64,000 nucleotides of DNA from positions 62,001 to 126,000 of the forward strand of contig VZSF01008745.1 of NCBI GenBank assembly GCA_013398295.1. Reading direction: 5' to 3'. The position numbers were made by a program, and so were the translations under genes. Positions 39,107 through 51,735 of this stretch are shown here, one piece after another. Within the stretch, counting starts at the first letter, position 1; the number at the start of each line of letters is the position of its first letter. The notes under the pieces are model-generated. The model searched no databases, had not been told where the DNA came from, and saw only the letters and a list, made by a program, of their open reading frames with translations. Source of the DNA: Chionis minor (taxonomy: Eukaryota; Chordata; Aves; Charadriiformes; Chionididae).

Positions 39107-40259
39107 CCATACTTTTTTAGGCTTAAAAAAGCAGAATATATCCCCCCTGATTAGAGAAACTAGCTGTCTCCAGCAACTTCTGGATGGCAAGAGTGTTGAG
39201 CCATTAGGGTTTCCAAGTCTGGCAGACCTGAAGTTGTTGGGCCTTGGAAGCCCCTGTCAAAGAGCTGCACCAGCCTGTTGGCAGGCTGCTGGGGAGCCAG
39301 CACGGCGGCTGATAAGAAACTGCCCAGATCAGTCACGCTCAATGTTCCATGTTGCATCAGGAGAATTGCTGAAAGCAAGATGTTTCCATAAAAAGTTACA
39401 CTTTCAAAGCATAAACCTTTCCCAGTGGAGAAATGTTCCGTCAGAAAATGTTGGACCAGTTTGACTCTTGGCATACTCTAAGGTACAAAAGCTCATTGCA
39501 TTTTAAATAAACTTCGGCAGCCTCAGCCCATGCCAACTCTCAAACAACAAATCAAGCAAACTCGTCTTTCTCTCCTGTAATTATCCAACCTAATAATTCT
39601 CTTGTCATTTTCCCCTTTTGCTTCACTGAAGGAAGAAAGGTTGTCTTTGCAGTACACCAAGATGCTGTTTGCGTCTAGGTTCATTGCCTTGGAATTTGGA
39701 ATTCATAAACAGTCATGATATAAATACATATAACTTTAATCCCAAATTATGTCTGTACAAATGGCACCAAAATTCAATTACCTTCAGGACACACATGATC
39801 AGACTGTGTTATAAAACACTTTTTTGAAATAGTCCTTTCTAAAACCAGCATGAAATGCGCATTTTCTTCAGGGACAAATGAAAGACAAACCCAAGGTTTG
39901 AACACATGGCTTTTGAAAGTCTAACAAGTTAACACCTCATGCTTAGACCTTTCGCTTCAAACATTAAAGTTGCATGAGAGATGGAGAGTATTTGCAATGA
40001 AAAATGAATGGCAGAGCTAGAATCCTGGAGGATATGTGAATTCCGAAGAATAATGAAATAAAAATATTCAGACAATGTTAAAGTCTGGTAGGAACTGAAA
40101 AACCAGGCAGTACAGAAGCTAAAGGGAAGTGTTTATGTGTTCGTTGCTACAGATGAATCAACATACTGTACAGCCTGCCTTATATTTTGCTACCTGAAAA
40201 CTATAAGTTATAGCAATTTCCCCCTGACCATCTCATATCTGCAAAATTATGTCTGGTTA

Positions 40260-40791
40260 TGTTGTGGTTTAGGCTGGACTGGCCACTGAAACGAAAGACA
40301 GATGCTCTCCCCTACCTCTGTCTCCAAGGAGAGGAGGGAGAGAGAGGTAGACACTTATAAGTATAGGAAAAAACTAAAATACTTTAATGAAAATATTAAT
40401 AAATTCATAAAATAATAATAATATACACTGAAATATATACAATATATACAGAACTGTATCATACACTGAGGATGAGGCAGAGGGGATGGAACACCCTGTT
40501 GGTCAGTTTTGTGTCACCTGTCCTGTCCCCTCCTCCCTGCAGGTGAGACCCCTCTACGCTTTTCCGCTCCCGACCCTCTAAGGGGCAGATAACAAAGTTG
40601 GCTGCCCTTGGGCGTTACAGCAATAAGTATAAGCAAGAGCCTCGCTGGATACCATTCTTTGGCATGAATTATAAATATTCAGGTCCTATCTCTCTGGGAA
40701 TTTCAGAGGGTTCAGTTAGTTAGAAGAGGCTTAGTTAAAAAGTAAAATTACTGAACAGAAAATTGGTTCTGTTTTATTTCAAACCAGAACA
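40260..40791. mobile_element. Solo LTR of an endogenous retrovirus (ERVL-like)
   Basis: A 532-bp element that starts TGTTGTGGTTTAGG and ends AAACCAGAACA (TG..CA ends), flanked on both sides by GGTTA (40255-40259 and 40792-40796). A 5-bp target duplication is usual for ERVL-type elements. The ends and the internal segment GGTCAGTTTTGTGTCACCTG resemble a common bird LTR family as I remember it. No internal retroviral genes are next to it, so it is a solo LTR left by recombination. It lies in SMPX intron 4. Its transcriptional direction was not determined. Confidence 0.85.
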
Positions 40792-43700
40792 GGTTACAAA
40801 ACTAACGCGGTAGTGCTGATTCATCTTTTGTACATACCAGTGTGTCTCTGAAGTAACCTACCTCACTTTAAGTACAGGGGAAACAGAATTTGGTACCTAT
40901 GTCTTAACTTTTGAATACGAATAACCACTATTAGGCTACGTGTTCATTCTTAACTGATTAACTGATGCTTATGTAAGTCATTTACCAACTTAATATTGTT
41001 TTAATATGTGCTTTTTATCACTCAGTTCCTCAGCTTTTTTTGAAAAAGGAAAAGCCATCACTCCACAAGTGTCGGTAGGCAACAAAGACCAATGACACTT
41101 TAGAAATGCCATTAGTGAAGACACGTACTTGCGGACTCCATATGAACCAGCAGCGTGCCAGATATTTCATTTTCCATAGCCTTTGCCTCTGCAACTCTAC
41201 CATCTCCTACAAAATAAAAATTCAGAATCTCTTGCGTACAATTTTTTATTTAAAAAATACAAATAATCTTTTTAACCCTTCTCAGTATGTGAAGACCATG
41301 TGAAGACCGAGCAGTGTTGCTTACCACTGGGCATGCATCTCTGGAGAAAATGCCAACTTATCGGGGGCATTAAGTGGCAGCCAGCATGACCATAACAAAA
41401 GCCATGAGCATTCAGGCATGAAATCCGAGAACCTTTCCAGCAGCAGCATTTTGCTGTGTGGTATGTTGCCTTCAGATGTGCAAGAAAGTTTTGTACATAA
41501 TTTAAAGTTTTAATATTTGATTGGAGAGCTAGCACCAAATGAAGTGCCAGTGTAAAAGAAGTCCAAGTCAAATGCCTTGCTCCAGAATCTCTTTCGTGCA
41601 GTAAAATAACTTACTTGAATATCATAGTTCATAATTTAGTTATGTAGCACTGCTATGCATTTTAGAGTTCCTACAGCATGAAACAGCATGGTCTTGAGGG
41701 TGATAGCCCACTCCTACAATGCCTTTTATTGCACAGCTTGAGGGACTACAATAAGACTGCTGAAAGAATTCAACTGAAAGATTCTTTACCCTATCATAAA
41801 AACGTAGTCAGTAAAAAGAGTCACCTTTCTCCAAATTTAAGCTTCTGCAAATCAACTATTTGTCTAGAAAAATGAAACTGAGTTCCTGAATTTTCACAGA
41901 AAAGCACAGAACATCTGGGGATTTTCACTTTCTGGAGAAAGAATCAATATTTTTAAACTAAATCAGGCACTTTTTCCAAGAAGCTTTCTTTTGTTAGATT
42001 TCCAGCTTTCTGTCTACTCTGAGTAACAAATACCATTTGTAAGTACTTCCAACACCTGTTGTTCAGTGGCTTCAAAGCTTTGATGCTGTGGGTCTGGCGC
42101 AGGCACAGGCCATTAAGATTGTTACAAAATTTTATAGTCCAAGCTACTGACTGAGATGCCATGCCAAATGTCCTCGTTCGCTGCTGGCCACAGTTCCTGG
42201 TGGTGGTTGGCCCATGCAGCTACCTGTAGGTCGCTCTGTGCCTACCACCTGGCCAAAGCACACGCATGCCTGGTGGGGTGAAGCTTCCAGCAGAGCAGAT
42301 GGGACTGCCACGAGAGCAGTCAGCAAGGTTTTGAGAAGTGCCAAACACGCTTGGTCCCCTGCTTGTGCTGCCCTGTGTGGGACATGAGAGGGTTTGACTT
42401 TTTGGTGCTGTAGTGCTTGCACTGGGTTAGCTCGTGGTACAACCCAAAGGCTGTGGAGCTGCAGTCATAAGTCAGTTTTGAAACAATCCAGGAATTCTGC
42501 TTTTTCATTCTGTAATAATTCGACCATGTTTAATCCAGGTTACACAGCGCAATACCAGTCATTGTGTTCTTGCCTCTAGTACTTTAGCCACAGACACCTG
42601 TGAGGCATTTCCCCCCCAGTTATCTCTGTGGTGGGCTACCAAGCACTGACTGTAGGGAGTCTCAATGGCAAGAGCACTCACCGCCATATACCTTTTCTCC
42701 TAGCTGGAAACTTTACTTTCAGAGGCACGTCCTGGTTGAGAAACCTCAGTCATGCAATTAACTCTCAGCAGGTGCATTTCACATTGCATCAATGAGTGCC
42801 TCCTGACAGAGCCTTCATCACTCTCAGCACAACAAAGATATCCTGCTGTTTCAAATGTCACAGTTTGTAGGACTTCTTTTAGTAGTTGATTTTTATTGCT
42901 GATTTATTTCTGTGCTGAATATCTTATGAATCATTATTTTATTTCTAATAGTGCTTAGCCTGGCCCCTTCTGTGTACAGCTTTGTCCTGTAGGCATCAGA
43001 AATACTGGTCTGAGGGGTTTTTTCAGGGACCAGTTTTCAGGGACCTAGCAACCTCTTTTCATTTTCATGGTGCACCACCACCCAAGTGCATTTCTACTGT
43101 CTATTTTTTTGCCCAGTACCTGCAAGCTGTTAAGTGGTTTTGGTTATCACTGGAGAAATCAATAGGACTTGTAGCACTTTGAAGGAGGTAATAAGCACTT
43201 TGCAGGATCAGCTCTTGGGCCTTGGCTTCCTTACTGATGGATGAATTTGCTACAACAATAATTCCTGAAGTTTCATCATCTTTGTTAGCCTTTTTCTTGA
43301 GAATCTGAGTTGCTAGTACAGGGAATGAAAATGAAATAAAACTAAACTGTCCTGGAAATCCCTTCCTAATCTCAGTGCCATAAATTTTTTACTACTTAAA
43401 CTCTTCAAGTCACCTGGCTTCATTAACAGGCTATTTGGGTGTACTTGCTAATATGATCAGGGTGATATCTTCAAAAGGGGACCAAGCCCTTGAGAGATGC
43501 CTACACTGGGAATCAAAAGCTTTTTAAAACAGAGGTGATATAGGTGAATGAGAATAGTTTAACATGAACTCAGAGAATGATTTTTCCCTTATAGTAATTA
43601 ATAACTGCAAAGAATAACAATTACAGACACATACCTGCATGGGCTTAGCAGGACTTAGTAAAGTGCCACAGAGGAAAAGTGTTTTTTTCTCCTCAGAAGG

Positions 43701-45012
43701 CAGTAATTTAAAAGGTAGTAAGTACTGCAGCATAGTTCTCATTAATGGAAGTAGAAAGAGCCACTGCAGCTCCTCATCAACAACTTTAATCACAGTGTTT
43801 GCTATATAATGCTTGATTTTTGCTTCCTATTAGGAATCAAAAATGACCTCATGTTCTCCCAAAGCAACTGAATATCGGTCTGTGAAACCTTTTTAAAGGT
43901 ATGACGCTTTAGGTTATGAGAAGTTGGAGGGAAAACTGTAATCAAAAGCAGAAGAATGAAATTAAAACCTGAATTTAAAGTGAGGTAAATGTATGTTACA
44001 ACCACTGTGCTTTATAGACCTGTAAACTGTGGAGAGAAAATGTTAAGGGTAGCTCCAGAAAGTCACAGTAGCAATAGAAATACCAATAACAAAGTATATC
44101 AGCACTTGTGTGATTTTTTTGGGTTTTTTTCATAATACCATTTTGAAGTGTTATGACTAATCCCTTAAAAATTCAGTCTCTTTATGAACTGCTCAGATAT
44201 GATAAACCTCAAGATATGCTTTCCCATTTTTGAAACTCTTGATTTTACCCCTATAAACAGCATATTTATACCAGCATCTGTAGTGAGTCCATAATCTAAA
44301 AATGTGCTTGTTAAGGTGCTACTTCGTCTAAACGGTGGTAACTAACAGCCCATGACATATAGTTTTAGGCAGCTTTCTGATCTTAGCCAAGAGATGCCCA
44401 AGCAAAAGAAAAAATGGCTGATAAGACTGAGGAGATAGAAAAGTTCAGAACACATTTCCACGCTCTAAAGAGTGTAATATCTGTAACATTACAAATCCTA
44501 AACCTTTTGAATTAGTACTAATTCCCCCATTTGGGAAGAAGTTCTTTCTTTTTCACTGGAAATGCTCAAACTTGGGCTTTTTCTGCTTTTGCAACTGTGA
44601 CTAGTTGCAACATCTTGGACTGTTAGGAACCATGTACAGTAGAATTTAGGTCATCTATGTCTGTGTTCCTCTTACCTAGAAGAAAAGAAAGGCAGTATAA
44701 CTCAGGTTAAGTATTATGGATTTATGCACACTAGGTCTTTTCAGATAACCAATATTTAGAATTCATGTTCTTTAAGAAATTTTGGAAAAAGATTGATTCT
44801 GATTCACAAAGAAAATGAGACGGTTTTTTGTCTAACATTCTTTCTCAGACAAATCTAAAGAATAAAAGTTCTGACCTTTTTTGTTTTGAAACTCTGTGTG
44901 TATGTGTATGCACAACATGAATCTCCATTTTCAGCTGCTTCCCACATATTTCGATTGACTCTAGGTAAAGTGGAAAAAAAAAATAAATTATTTCCTATTT
45001 CCAGTATTTCAC

Positions 45013-45119
45013 AATATCACAGAATGGTTTAAGTTGGAAGGGACCTCTGGAGGTCATCTGGTCCAACCACTTTGCTCAAGTGGGACCACCTAGAGCAGGC
45101 TGCCCAGGACCGTGCCCAG
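45013..45119 (-). mobile_element. CR1 LINE, short 3' fragment
   Basis: About 107 bp: tail ATCACAGAATGG, then AGTTGGAAGGGACCTCTGGA and GAGCAGGCTGCCCAGGACCG, the standard CR1 3' UTR read in reverse complement. Strongly 5'-truncated, within SMPX intron 4. Confidence 0.88.
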
Positions 45120-48100
45120 AAAATATAAATGAGAGCAAATATATTTTTAAAAATATGTGAGAGGTACTCAGATATATGAGAGTTGTTATTCTTATCCTGA
45201 CAGAAATGTAACAAATGTCTTGAAATAATTTGCAAAAAGCGTGCAAGAAAGCATAGTTTAATTTAAAGTAGGCTTTTTCATTTTTTTCAACCAGCTGCCA
45301 CTGGGAGGGAGTCAAAGGATGAACTCCCCTTTGCAACCTAAACCCTCTGTCTGATGTCCCATCACAGTATTAATAGGTTAACCTGGGGCACATTTGACTT
45401 CCTACTGCTTCTTCCACCATCTGGGTGGACAGTGATTCCAGATATGCTGTAAATGTTAGAGCAGTTGCACAGGAGAAGATGATCTTAGCAAGTGGTGTTC
45501 ACTGAAGGGAAGTGAGGGCAGACGAATTAAAGAAGATCCCTTGGCACTTCAGGTTACCGTCTCAGGAAGGACAAGGCTTATACTAGATGTGTAGGAGAAT
45601 TAGGAAGTCAAAGGAGATAGTCCAGCTTTATTTCACATTCCCAATTCACTAGAGCAATCGAAGTAGACATGTCCCTGGATTTACCTTTTTCACAGGTTTT
45701 CACAGGTTTTTCCTTCCAAAGATCAATGTGTTGTAATTCTAGGCTAATTCTGCTCCAGACTAACAAAAGTTCATGAACTCTGTCCCCTTCTTTCCTTACT
45801 GAAATTGATACCCTTTTCATTCCCAGGGTGCTATTTGCTAGGAATGCCCAGATGTCATTTGAAAGTTGTGGGAAAAAAACCCTTCTCTGGGTCTCCTAAC
45901 TCCATAGGAAGTCATTACCTTAATTTCCCACTTGCACTTTTGAAGAGGCATTTTTTGACCCTTTTTATCAATTTTTTTACCAAGCAGTGCAAAATTTTGT
46001 CCAAGCAGCCAAATCTGTTGTCCATGTGCAATGCCCACGATATGTAATGAATGCTTTCAGTTGATTATGATCTTTAGAGTCTGCATGATATAAATCGTGC
46101 TTCACAGCTTGGTTAAACAGTACTGTAAGAAAAAACCCAGTTCTCCAACTGTAACCCCCCATCCACTCTCAAATAGAGGACTTCTTGATGCCTTTTCTTA
46201 AATGTTGCGTGTATGACTGTGATAGTGGTGAGTAAGAGATCTATAAATGGGTTCTGATGAGGGGTAAACATCATGTGGTCGTTCACTTTGGAAGCTTGTT
46301 GAGTGGGAGGCATTTACTGAACCTTGGTGCACTTGCTATAATCACCGATTTTCTATGAAGTGCTAATGGAATATGCCTGTTTGCTCCTCTGTAAAGTTCC
46401 TTCTTATAAAACGGGCTGCCTTAACAGAATTTTAGGCTGGAAATATAAGGCTGGAAACTGTTCAAATAAAGACAAATTCTATTTAGTCCTCGGGTGATTC
46501 ATGCACGGTCCTTAATTATATAATATTAGCACTGAATGTGGTCATTTTATTGCAAATATGGAGATACAGGCAAAATCTTGATTCGTTTCATGTGTCATCT
46601 TCTTTCAGCTAACATGTTGTATAAGAACAGAAAATACTGACAGTTGGAATTACTGGTGCTTTTTTTAGAGCAAGTCTTTCACCTGTTTGCTGTTAACCAG
46701 TTTGGGCATATTTTCAGGGAATAAAAGGGAGATGCAACATTAAAAACTGTCATTTTGAAGGGAAAAAGTGAGATTTTGCAATTCATTAATTTATTTAGAT
46801 GTATTTTTCAAGTTGCATCTATGTTGAATAACACAAAAATGAAATTATTTTCAGCAGAAAAATAGCCATTGCTTTTTCCTATTGTTAGAAAACTCGGGGA
46901 CGCGGTCTTTTTTATCCCAGAAGCTAACACTGGCATCTCATTGACTGCAATCACAGCCCTGCAAATTCTCAGATATGGAACAAAGAAAGTCTTGGGGGCT
47001 GAAAAACCATTTAATTCCATGGTTCAAAAAAGCTCCGAAGTATGTGCTTATGTCCACCCTTAATCAGGACAACATTTAAGCAGTTGCTGTCAAGTACATC
47101 CTTTTCCGTTTTCTTTAAAATGGCAGTGTTATGCAGTAGAATAAAGTTGATTAGGCTGGCAAGAGAGGCACTGGTAGATAAGCTGCAGCAGCTGAAAGAA
47201 AAACCAGGGAACATAACTGTGAGGATTATTAATGTACCATAAGCAACCTATTTTTGAGTTTACAGACTCCTATTGATCTCTGGAGGAGTTAGAGCTCTAA
47301 AAATAACCTGCCTTTGGGAGCAGGGAAAGAAAGAATTGGAGCTGGCCGGAGGGAGGTCTGAGTGGATCAGAGCATCACGGGGAGATAATAGAGGGTCCGT
47401 GGACTGCAAAGGGAGTTCAGGTAGCAATTATAAGCAACCAGACAGCAGAGCGTACACCTGAGAGAAAGATAATATTATTAGCAGGTGTTAAAATAGCACT
47501 GCTTGCAAGTAGTGTGCTTTAGACAAAATTGGAGAACAGCAGGCTTGATTTTCCTCAGCACCTGGGCATGGAGGCAAGGCTCATCATCATGACAATTTGG
47601 TTGCTCCTGCATTTGGATGTCGAGTGGCAGGGTTCTTGGAGGCTGTAGTATTTTTCTTGCTACTCCTGTTAATTAATTAGTCTTGAAGGTGCATGACCCC
47701 TTAGAAGACAGGGTTTCCTTTGACTGGAGTTGCTATGGCTCAGCTGTAAATGGGAGAACCGGAGACAGCAGACCTTCTGGAGGGTCTGCTGCCTAGTGAG
47801 AGTCCTGTGCTGTGGGAGGGGGAAGAAGAGAGGTGCTTGCTTGGCTGGCTGGGATATGATGCCAGCCGGGACTTTTCAGCCCTCAGGTCATAAAGATATT
47901 AATTGATATTAATATTGATTTCAGCAGGACCTGGGTGTCAAAGGCCTAAGATCTATGACTAAATGAAAGGAGGACAAGGGAGTATTTGAAGAAATGGAGC
48001 ACGTGGCTGAAAGTAATCCCAGCAGCCGGGTTGCTCGGTTTAACAACACAGTAATACAGTATATAACACCTTGTTGTTTTAGTTTGTAAACTCACTGACG

Positions 48101-48219
48101 GTTTCCCTGCAAAGCAGGGGCAAGCAGGGACCTTTCACCTGGCCCATGAATCCACCCTGGCCCTCATAAGTGGAGGACAGCTTCCCTTAGAGACCAACGA
48201 ACGCTATTCCCAGACTCAG

Positions 48220-48515
48220 ACTGGCTGAGGCTTGAGAGAACCTGTGGAGACCATCCAGTCCAAGCCCCTGCTCAGGACAGGGTCATTGATCAGGGCCATT
48301 TCCAGTCAGGTTTTGAATATCTCCAAGGATGGAGATTCCACAACCTCTCTGGGCAACCTGCTCCAATGTTTGACTACCCTGGCAGCAAAAGTTTTGTTTC
48401 CTGCTTACATGAAATTCCTTGTGTTTCAATTTGTGCTCATTGCCGTCTGTCCTGTCACTGGGGACCACGGAGGAAAGTCCAGCTCTGTCTTCTTTGTACC
48501 CTTATCACCACGATC
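48220..48515 (-). mobile_element. CR1 LINE, old 3' fragment
   Basis: Recognisable but diverged CR1 3' end: CATCCAGTCCAAGCCCC, GGAGATTCCACAACCTCTCT and GGCAACCTGCTCCAATGTTT are the antisense of the CR1 C-terminal coding end. The tail repeat is lost. Older than the copies at 5732 and 55164. It lies in SMPX intron 4. Confidence 0.8.
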
Positions 48516-49969
48516 CCTGTGGGCTTGGTGGACGCAGCACAGGACGCCTGGTATTAGGAGCTCAGGAAATAAGGAAAGGCTAAACTACTTGGAGACTAAC
48601 GTGGGGGAAGACGAGCACGGAGGTCCCTGCAGGGCAGATGTCTCCTCCAGGATGACACCTGCAGGAAACACAGCCTTACCATCTAAGACACTGAATCTGC
48701 TAGAAAGGTATAAAAAAATCCCAGGTAATCCTAAAACCAGAATGCTAAATTACAGCTGTCCTTCATGCCACAAACCTGTCCACAATGCATTTGGAGGCGG
48801 AACCTGACGTTGGCCTCTTTTGGCAGCAGGATCAGAAAACACTTGTGACACGGAGGACCACATAATGCTCGGATGTGCCTGCTGTGCTCTGCATACCCTC
48901 TCTTCTGATCCCGGGCTTGAGCATTCGGGTTTAATCACAGCCAGCAGTGTTTTATCCACCCACCGCTAGAAAACAGTCACCTTGTGATATTCAAGAACAG
49001 GCGCAGAACAGTTTGAAAGAGAAAGGAGAATACTCGACTGAAACACAAGGAGAGCATGTGTAGGCAGGCAGTAATTATATAGGACAGGATTACACGTGCT
49101 TGCATATCCTGGGGAGCCATCAAATACAGTCTTAAAGTTGGATTTTGCTTTTGAGATCAGAAAGATAAGTACCTAAAATTACCTGATTGGAAGGAAACTT
49201 CAACTGAAAAAAGTAGTGCATTTCCTTACTGAATCAGGCTATGAGATGATTATGTTGTTTGATTGCTAATGTCCACAGAGTGTTTTAGTAGCACTACGTG
49301 TGGTTTTATGACCTCTATCCCATGGACAATGACACCCCCTCACTTTTTTTCAAGTCAAGTTAATTAACTTTTGACTTGTTTATTCAAAAGTCACTAACAC
49401 TTCAAGCAGTTAGTGTAAGCCATGCAGGGTTTCTCTTAATAGCACCTCTTTTCTTCGGGGAAGTGTTTCTTCTCAAAGCTAAGCAATTCCAGCCTTTTGA
49501 ATGTCCCTTCAATATTTGTCCTAATATGTACAGCCTACACATGTTCGGGAACACAGTAAGAACTCACTGTATGTAACACATTGTGAAATATAGAAGGTTG
49601 TCATTTTTTTCTCTGTCCTGTGGCTTTCCCTGTATTTTCTAAGCATTTGTTAAAGGTTTATCAATTCAATAACACTTACCAAAAATAGAGATATTCCTCC
49701 ATCCCAAATACTTACACCCTAGCTGATTAAACATATATGCTGAGAAAGTTAGTGTCTTGAACTTTTGAAAGTTAATTGCAAAACCTCCTTTCTTCAGTAT
49801 TGAGCTGTCTGGAACCACCGATACCAACAGCAACCACAGATAATCTCTTAACTTCAAAGAGAACAGGAATAGACCCTATGCTGGGCTTCAAATTAGCTGT
49901 GACTGTGCAGGAAAGAGTCACTGTAGACAGGTCAATTGAAATTGCTCATCATTTGCCAGACAGCAGCTA

Positions 49970-50009
49970 AACACACACACACACCCACACCCACACCCAC
50001 ACCCCCCCC
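49970..50009. repeat. (AC)n and (ACACCC)n microsatellite
   Basis: An AC run passes into ACACCC hexamers and then a C run, in SMPX intron 4. Confidence 0.95.
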
Positions 50010-51626
50010 TGTCTTTACGTAAGTGAATAAATTAACTCCAGTGGGATTTATACAAACAGCACAGAAAAATACTGTGCTACCACGTTCTAGAATACTGTCT
50101 TCAGTGCTGGTCAGTCAAGAAAATTAAAGCAGAAATAGGGGAGGAGTGGAGTTGTGACAAAAATAGTTACAGGAACAGATACACTACCAAAAGAAGAGAG
50201 GCTGAAAACCCCTGGGACTGTTCAGTTTGGACAGAAGACAAAGAAGGAGACTCACTACCAGTAAGGACTCTATTGGTAGAACAGAGAAAGCAAGAGAAGA
50301 GATTAATTAAAGCAGCTGAAAAAAATATTAAGGAATAATATATGTAGGTATACATATATGTATATACCAGTAAATAGTATTTACTGCTAAAATTAAATGC
50401 TATTTTGATTTTTATCCAACGGATGCATCCGTACTCCCTGTGACGTGACAGCATCGCTATGCCATATGGCAGGATTTGCACCCCATGCCCTGCCAGGCAG
50501 CCGGGGGCAGCTGGGCAATGGGATGGGGATGGTGGACAACTACCCTGTACTGAGGGCAAAACTCAAGGCTTTAAAGGTCTGAGCTCTTAACAGAGTCGTG
50601 AGGTTTCATCAGACATAAATTCGGAGAGTGGGCGGAAAAAGCTAGTGGATCAAAAAGATTTGTTTCACACCCACTCTGTATTCCCCGAGCTTGGGTGTAA
50701 ACAACTACACTCGGTGAAAGCAAAATTGCAGGTGCGGGGAATATACTCCCCCTCACAGCTCACAGGTACTTTTCTGCACACTCTCAAAATACCTGTGAGT
50801 GCACTGATAAATGATTAATTTCTGGTCTTGTATTTGTCACACAGGTCTGGCAAGAGAAACCGAATGGATCCCAATGAATGGAGATAATTTGAAATATTTT
50901 ACATATTTGTATGAAGACTATGAACTTCCTAACTCTGCAATATCACATAGGAAGCATCTTCTTCGTACATTTATATCAACACTTCCTTGTTGTCCATTTT
51001 GCTTAGCATAGGAAAGTACTGCCGAAATAAACCAGAACACAGCAACCAGCAATGAATGTGTATATATTCAGGAATGACTTTGACTTGATAACAAGGAATA
51101 GTGTAATTTGAAGTTTGAGCAAAAGTAGAATAAATAATTAAAAAATATCCAATATTTGCAATTAATTTGGTTTCTTTCCTTTTGAAAAAAAATCAATATG
51201 GACAGAAGAGTTTTAAAATGATTTGACAAAATGCAGAATAAATGAGGAATGTAACATCTAATTTCCTGCTGTGTATTCCTGGTTATAGATCAGGAATCGT
51301 GTATCATGTGTAACAAAGGAAATGAAAATATTAAAAGGGATGGCCTTTCTGATGAGTTTAGCTAAATTCTTCTTTTGTTGTAGAGCCAAAGCATTTCTTT
51401 TTCTTGAGAATCTAACATGCACTGGTGTTCTGATATTTGTGCATCACCTTTACTTTGTACAATGAAAATGCAAGATGTGAGCTAGCTGACAGAAAACCTG
51501 CAACCTTTGTCCAAATAAGCAAGTCAACCAGCCTTGATGGAACATGCTCCTGAGCACAGATTGAAGGATCACTGTCTTCAAAAGCCCAAATAAAAAGGGG
51601 ACATTGAAATACTGATGCTGAGCAAA

Positions 51627-51672
51627 AATCATGTATGAATCATGTATGCACCAACTCTTGCATACAATGATT
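51627..51672 (+). promoter_or_regulatory. Direct repeat and hairpin in the SMPX 3' UTR
   Basis: AATCATGTATG is repeated head to tail (51627-51637 and 51638-51648). AATCATGTATGCA (51638-51650) pairs with TGCATACAATGATT (51659-51672) across an 8-nt loop with one bulged A. The hairpin ends 36 nt before the poly(A) signal. Any role is inference. Confidence 0.55.
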
Positions 51673-51707
51673 AATCACTGACACTTGTTTTATACAGACT
51701 GTACATA

Positions 51708-51713
51708 AATAAA
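51708..51713 (+). terminator. SMPX: Likely SMPX poly(A) signal AATAAA
   Basis: AATAAA, touched on its 5' side by TGTACATA (51700-51707), which matches both the UGUA core bound by CFIm and the Pumilio consensus UGUANAUA. Two more UGUA copies lie at 51632 and 51643. The downstream sequence (TTGTTTGATG, then TATTTTTGG) is GU/U-rich. Confidence 0.65.
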
Positions 51714-51735
51714 GATTGTTTGATGCATAGTCTAT

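Larger units (their letters stand above)
24970..50844 (+). other. SMPX intron 4, within the 3' UTR (25875 bp)
   Basis: GTGAGT..CACAG ends. It contains the solo LTR, two old CR1 fragments, the poly-T gap and several microsatellites and palindromes, listed separately. The rest is unique AT-rich DNA; no host gene was seen on either strand. Confidence 0.75.
15730..51735 (+). other. SMPX: SMPX gene, exons 2 to 5 (transcribed region seen in window)
   Basis: Gene-level entry. SMPX encodes a small muscle protein associated with costameres and the cytoskeleton of striated muscle; in people, loss causes X-linked deafness (family knowledge). Visible exons are 15730-15789, 20812-20901, 24816-24969 and about 50845-51735. 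All introns have GT..AG ends: 5022, 3914 and 25875 bp. The two coding introns are phase 0. The stop codon lies 13 nt before the last junction, too close to trigger nonsense-mediated decay under the 50-55 nt rule. Exon 1, non-coding in mammals, is not confidently placed. The identity is very secure from the protein; the distal 3' UTR exon rests on a good acceptor and on resemblance to the mammalian SMPX 3' UTR as I remember it. Confidence 0.93.
50845..51735 (+). other. SMPX: SMPX exon 5, 3' UTR (non-coding)
   Basis: The acceptor is TTTGTCACACAG, ending at 50844. The first 150 nt, including TATTTGTATGAAGACTATGA and TACATTTATATC, resemble the human SMPX 3' UTR as I remember it, at the same distance from the exon start. 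AATAAA occurs at 51026, 51129, 51237, 51589, 51708 and 51917. The one at 51708 has UGUA motifs upstream and GU/U-rich sequence downstream, so I take it as the main site, with cleavage near 51735. The 3' boundary is inferred; RNA reads would settle it. Confidence 0.75.

Noticed and set aside
48232..48807. 191-codon plus-strand frame
   Set aside because: Its first half is antisense to a CR1 fragment; the rest has no recognisable motif.
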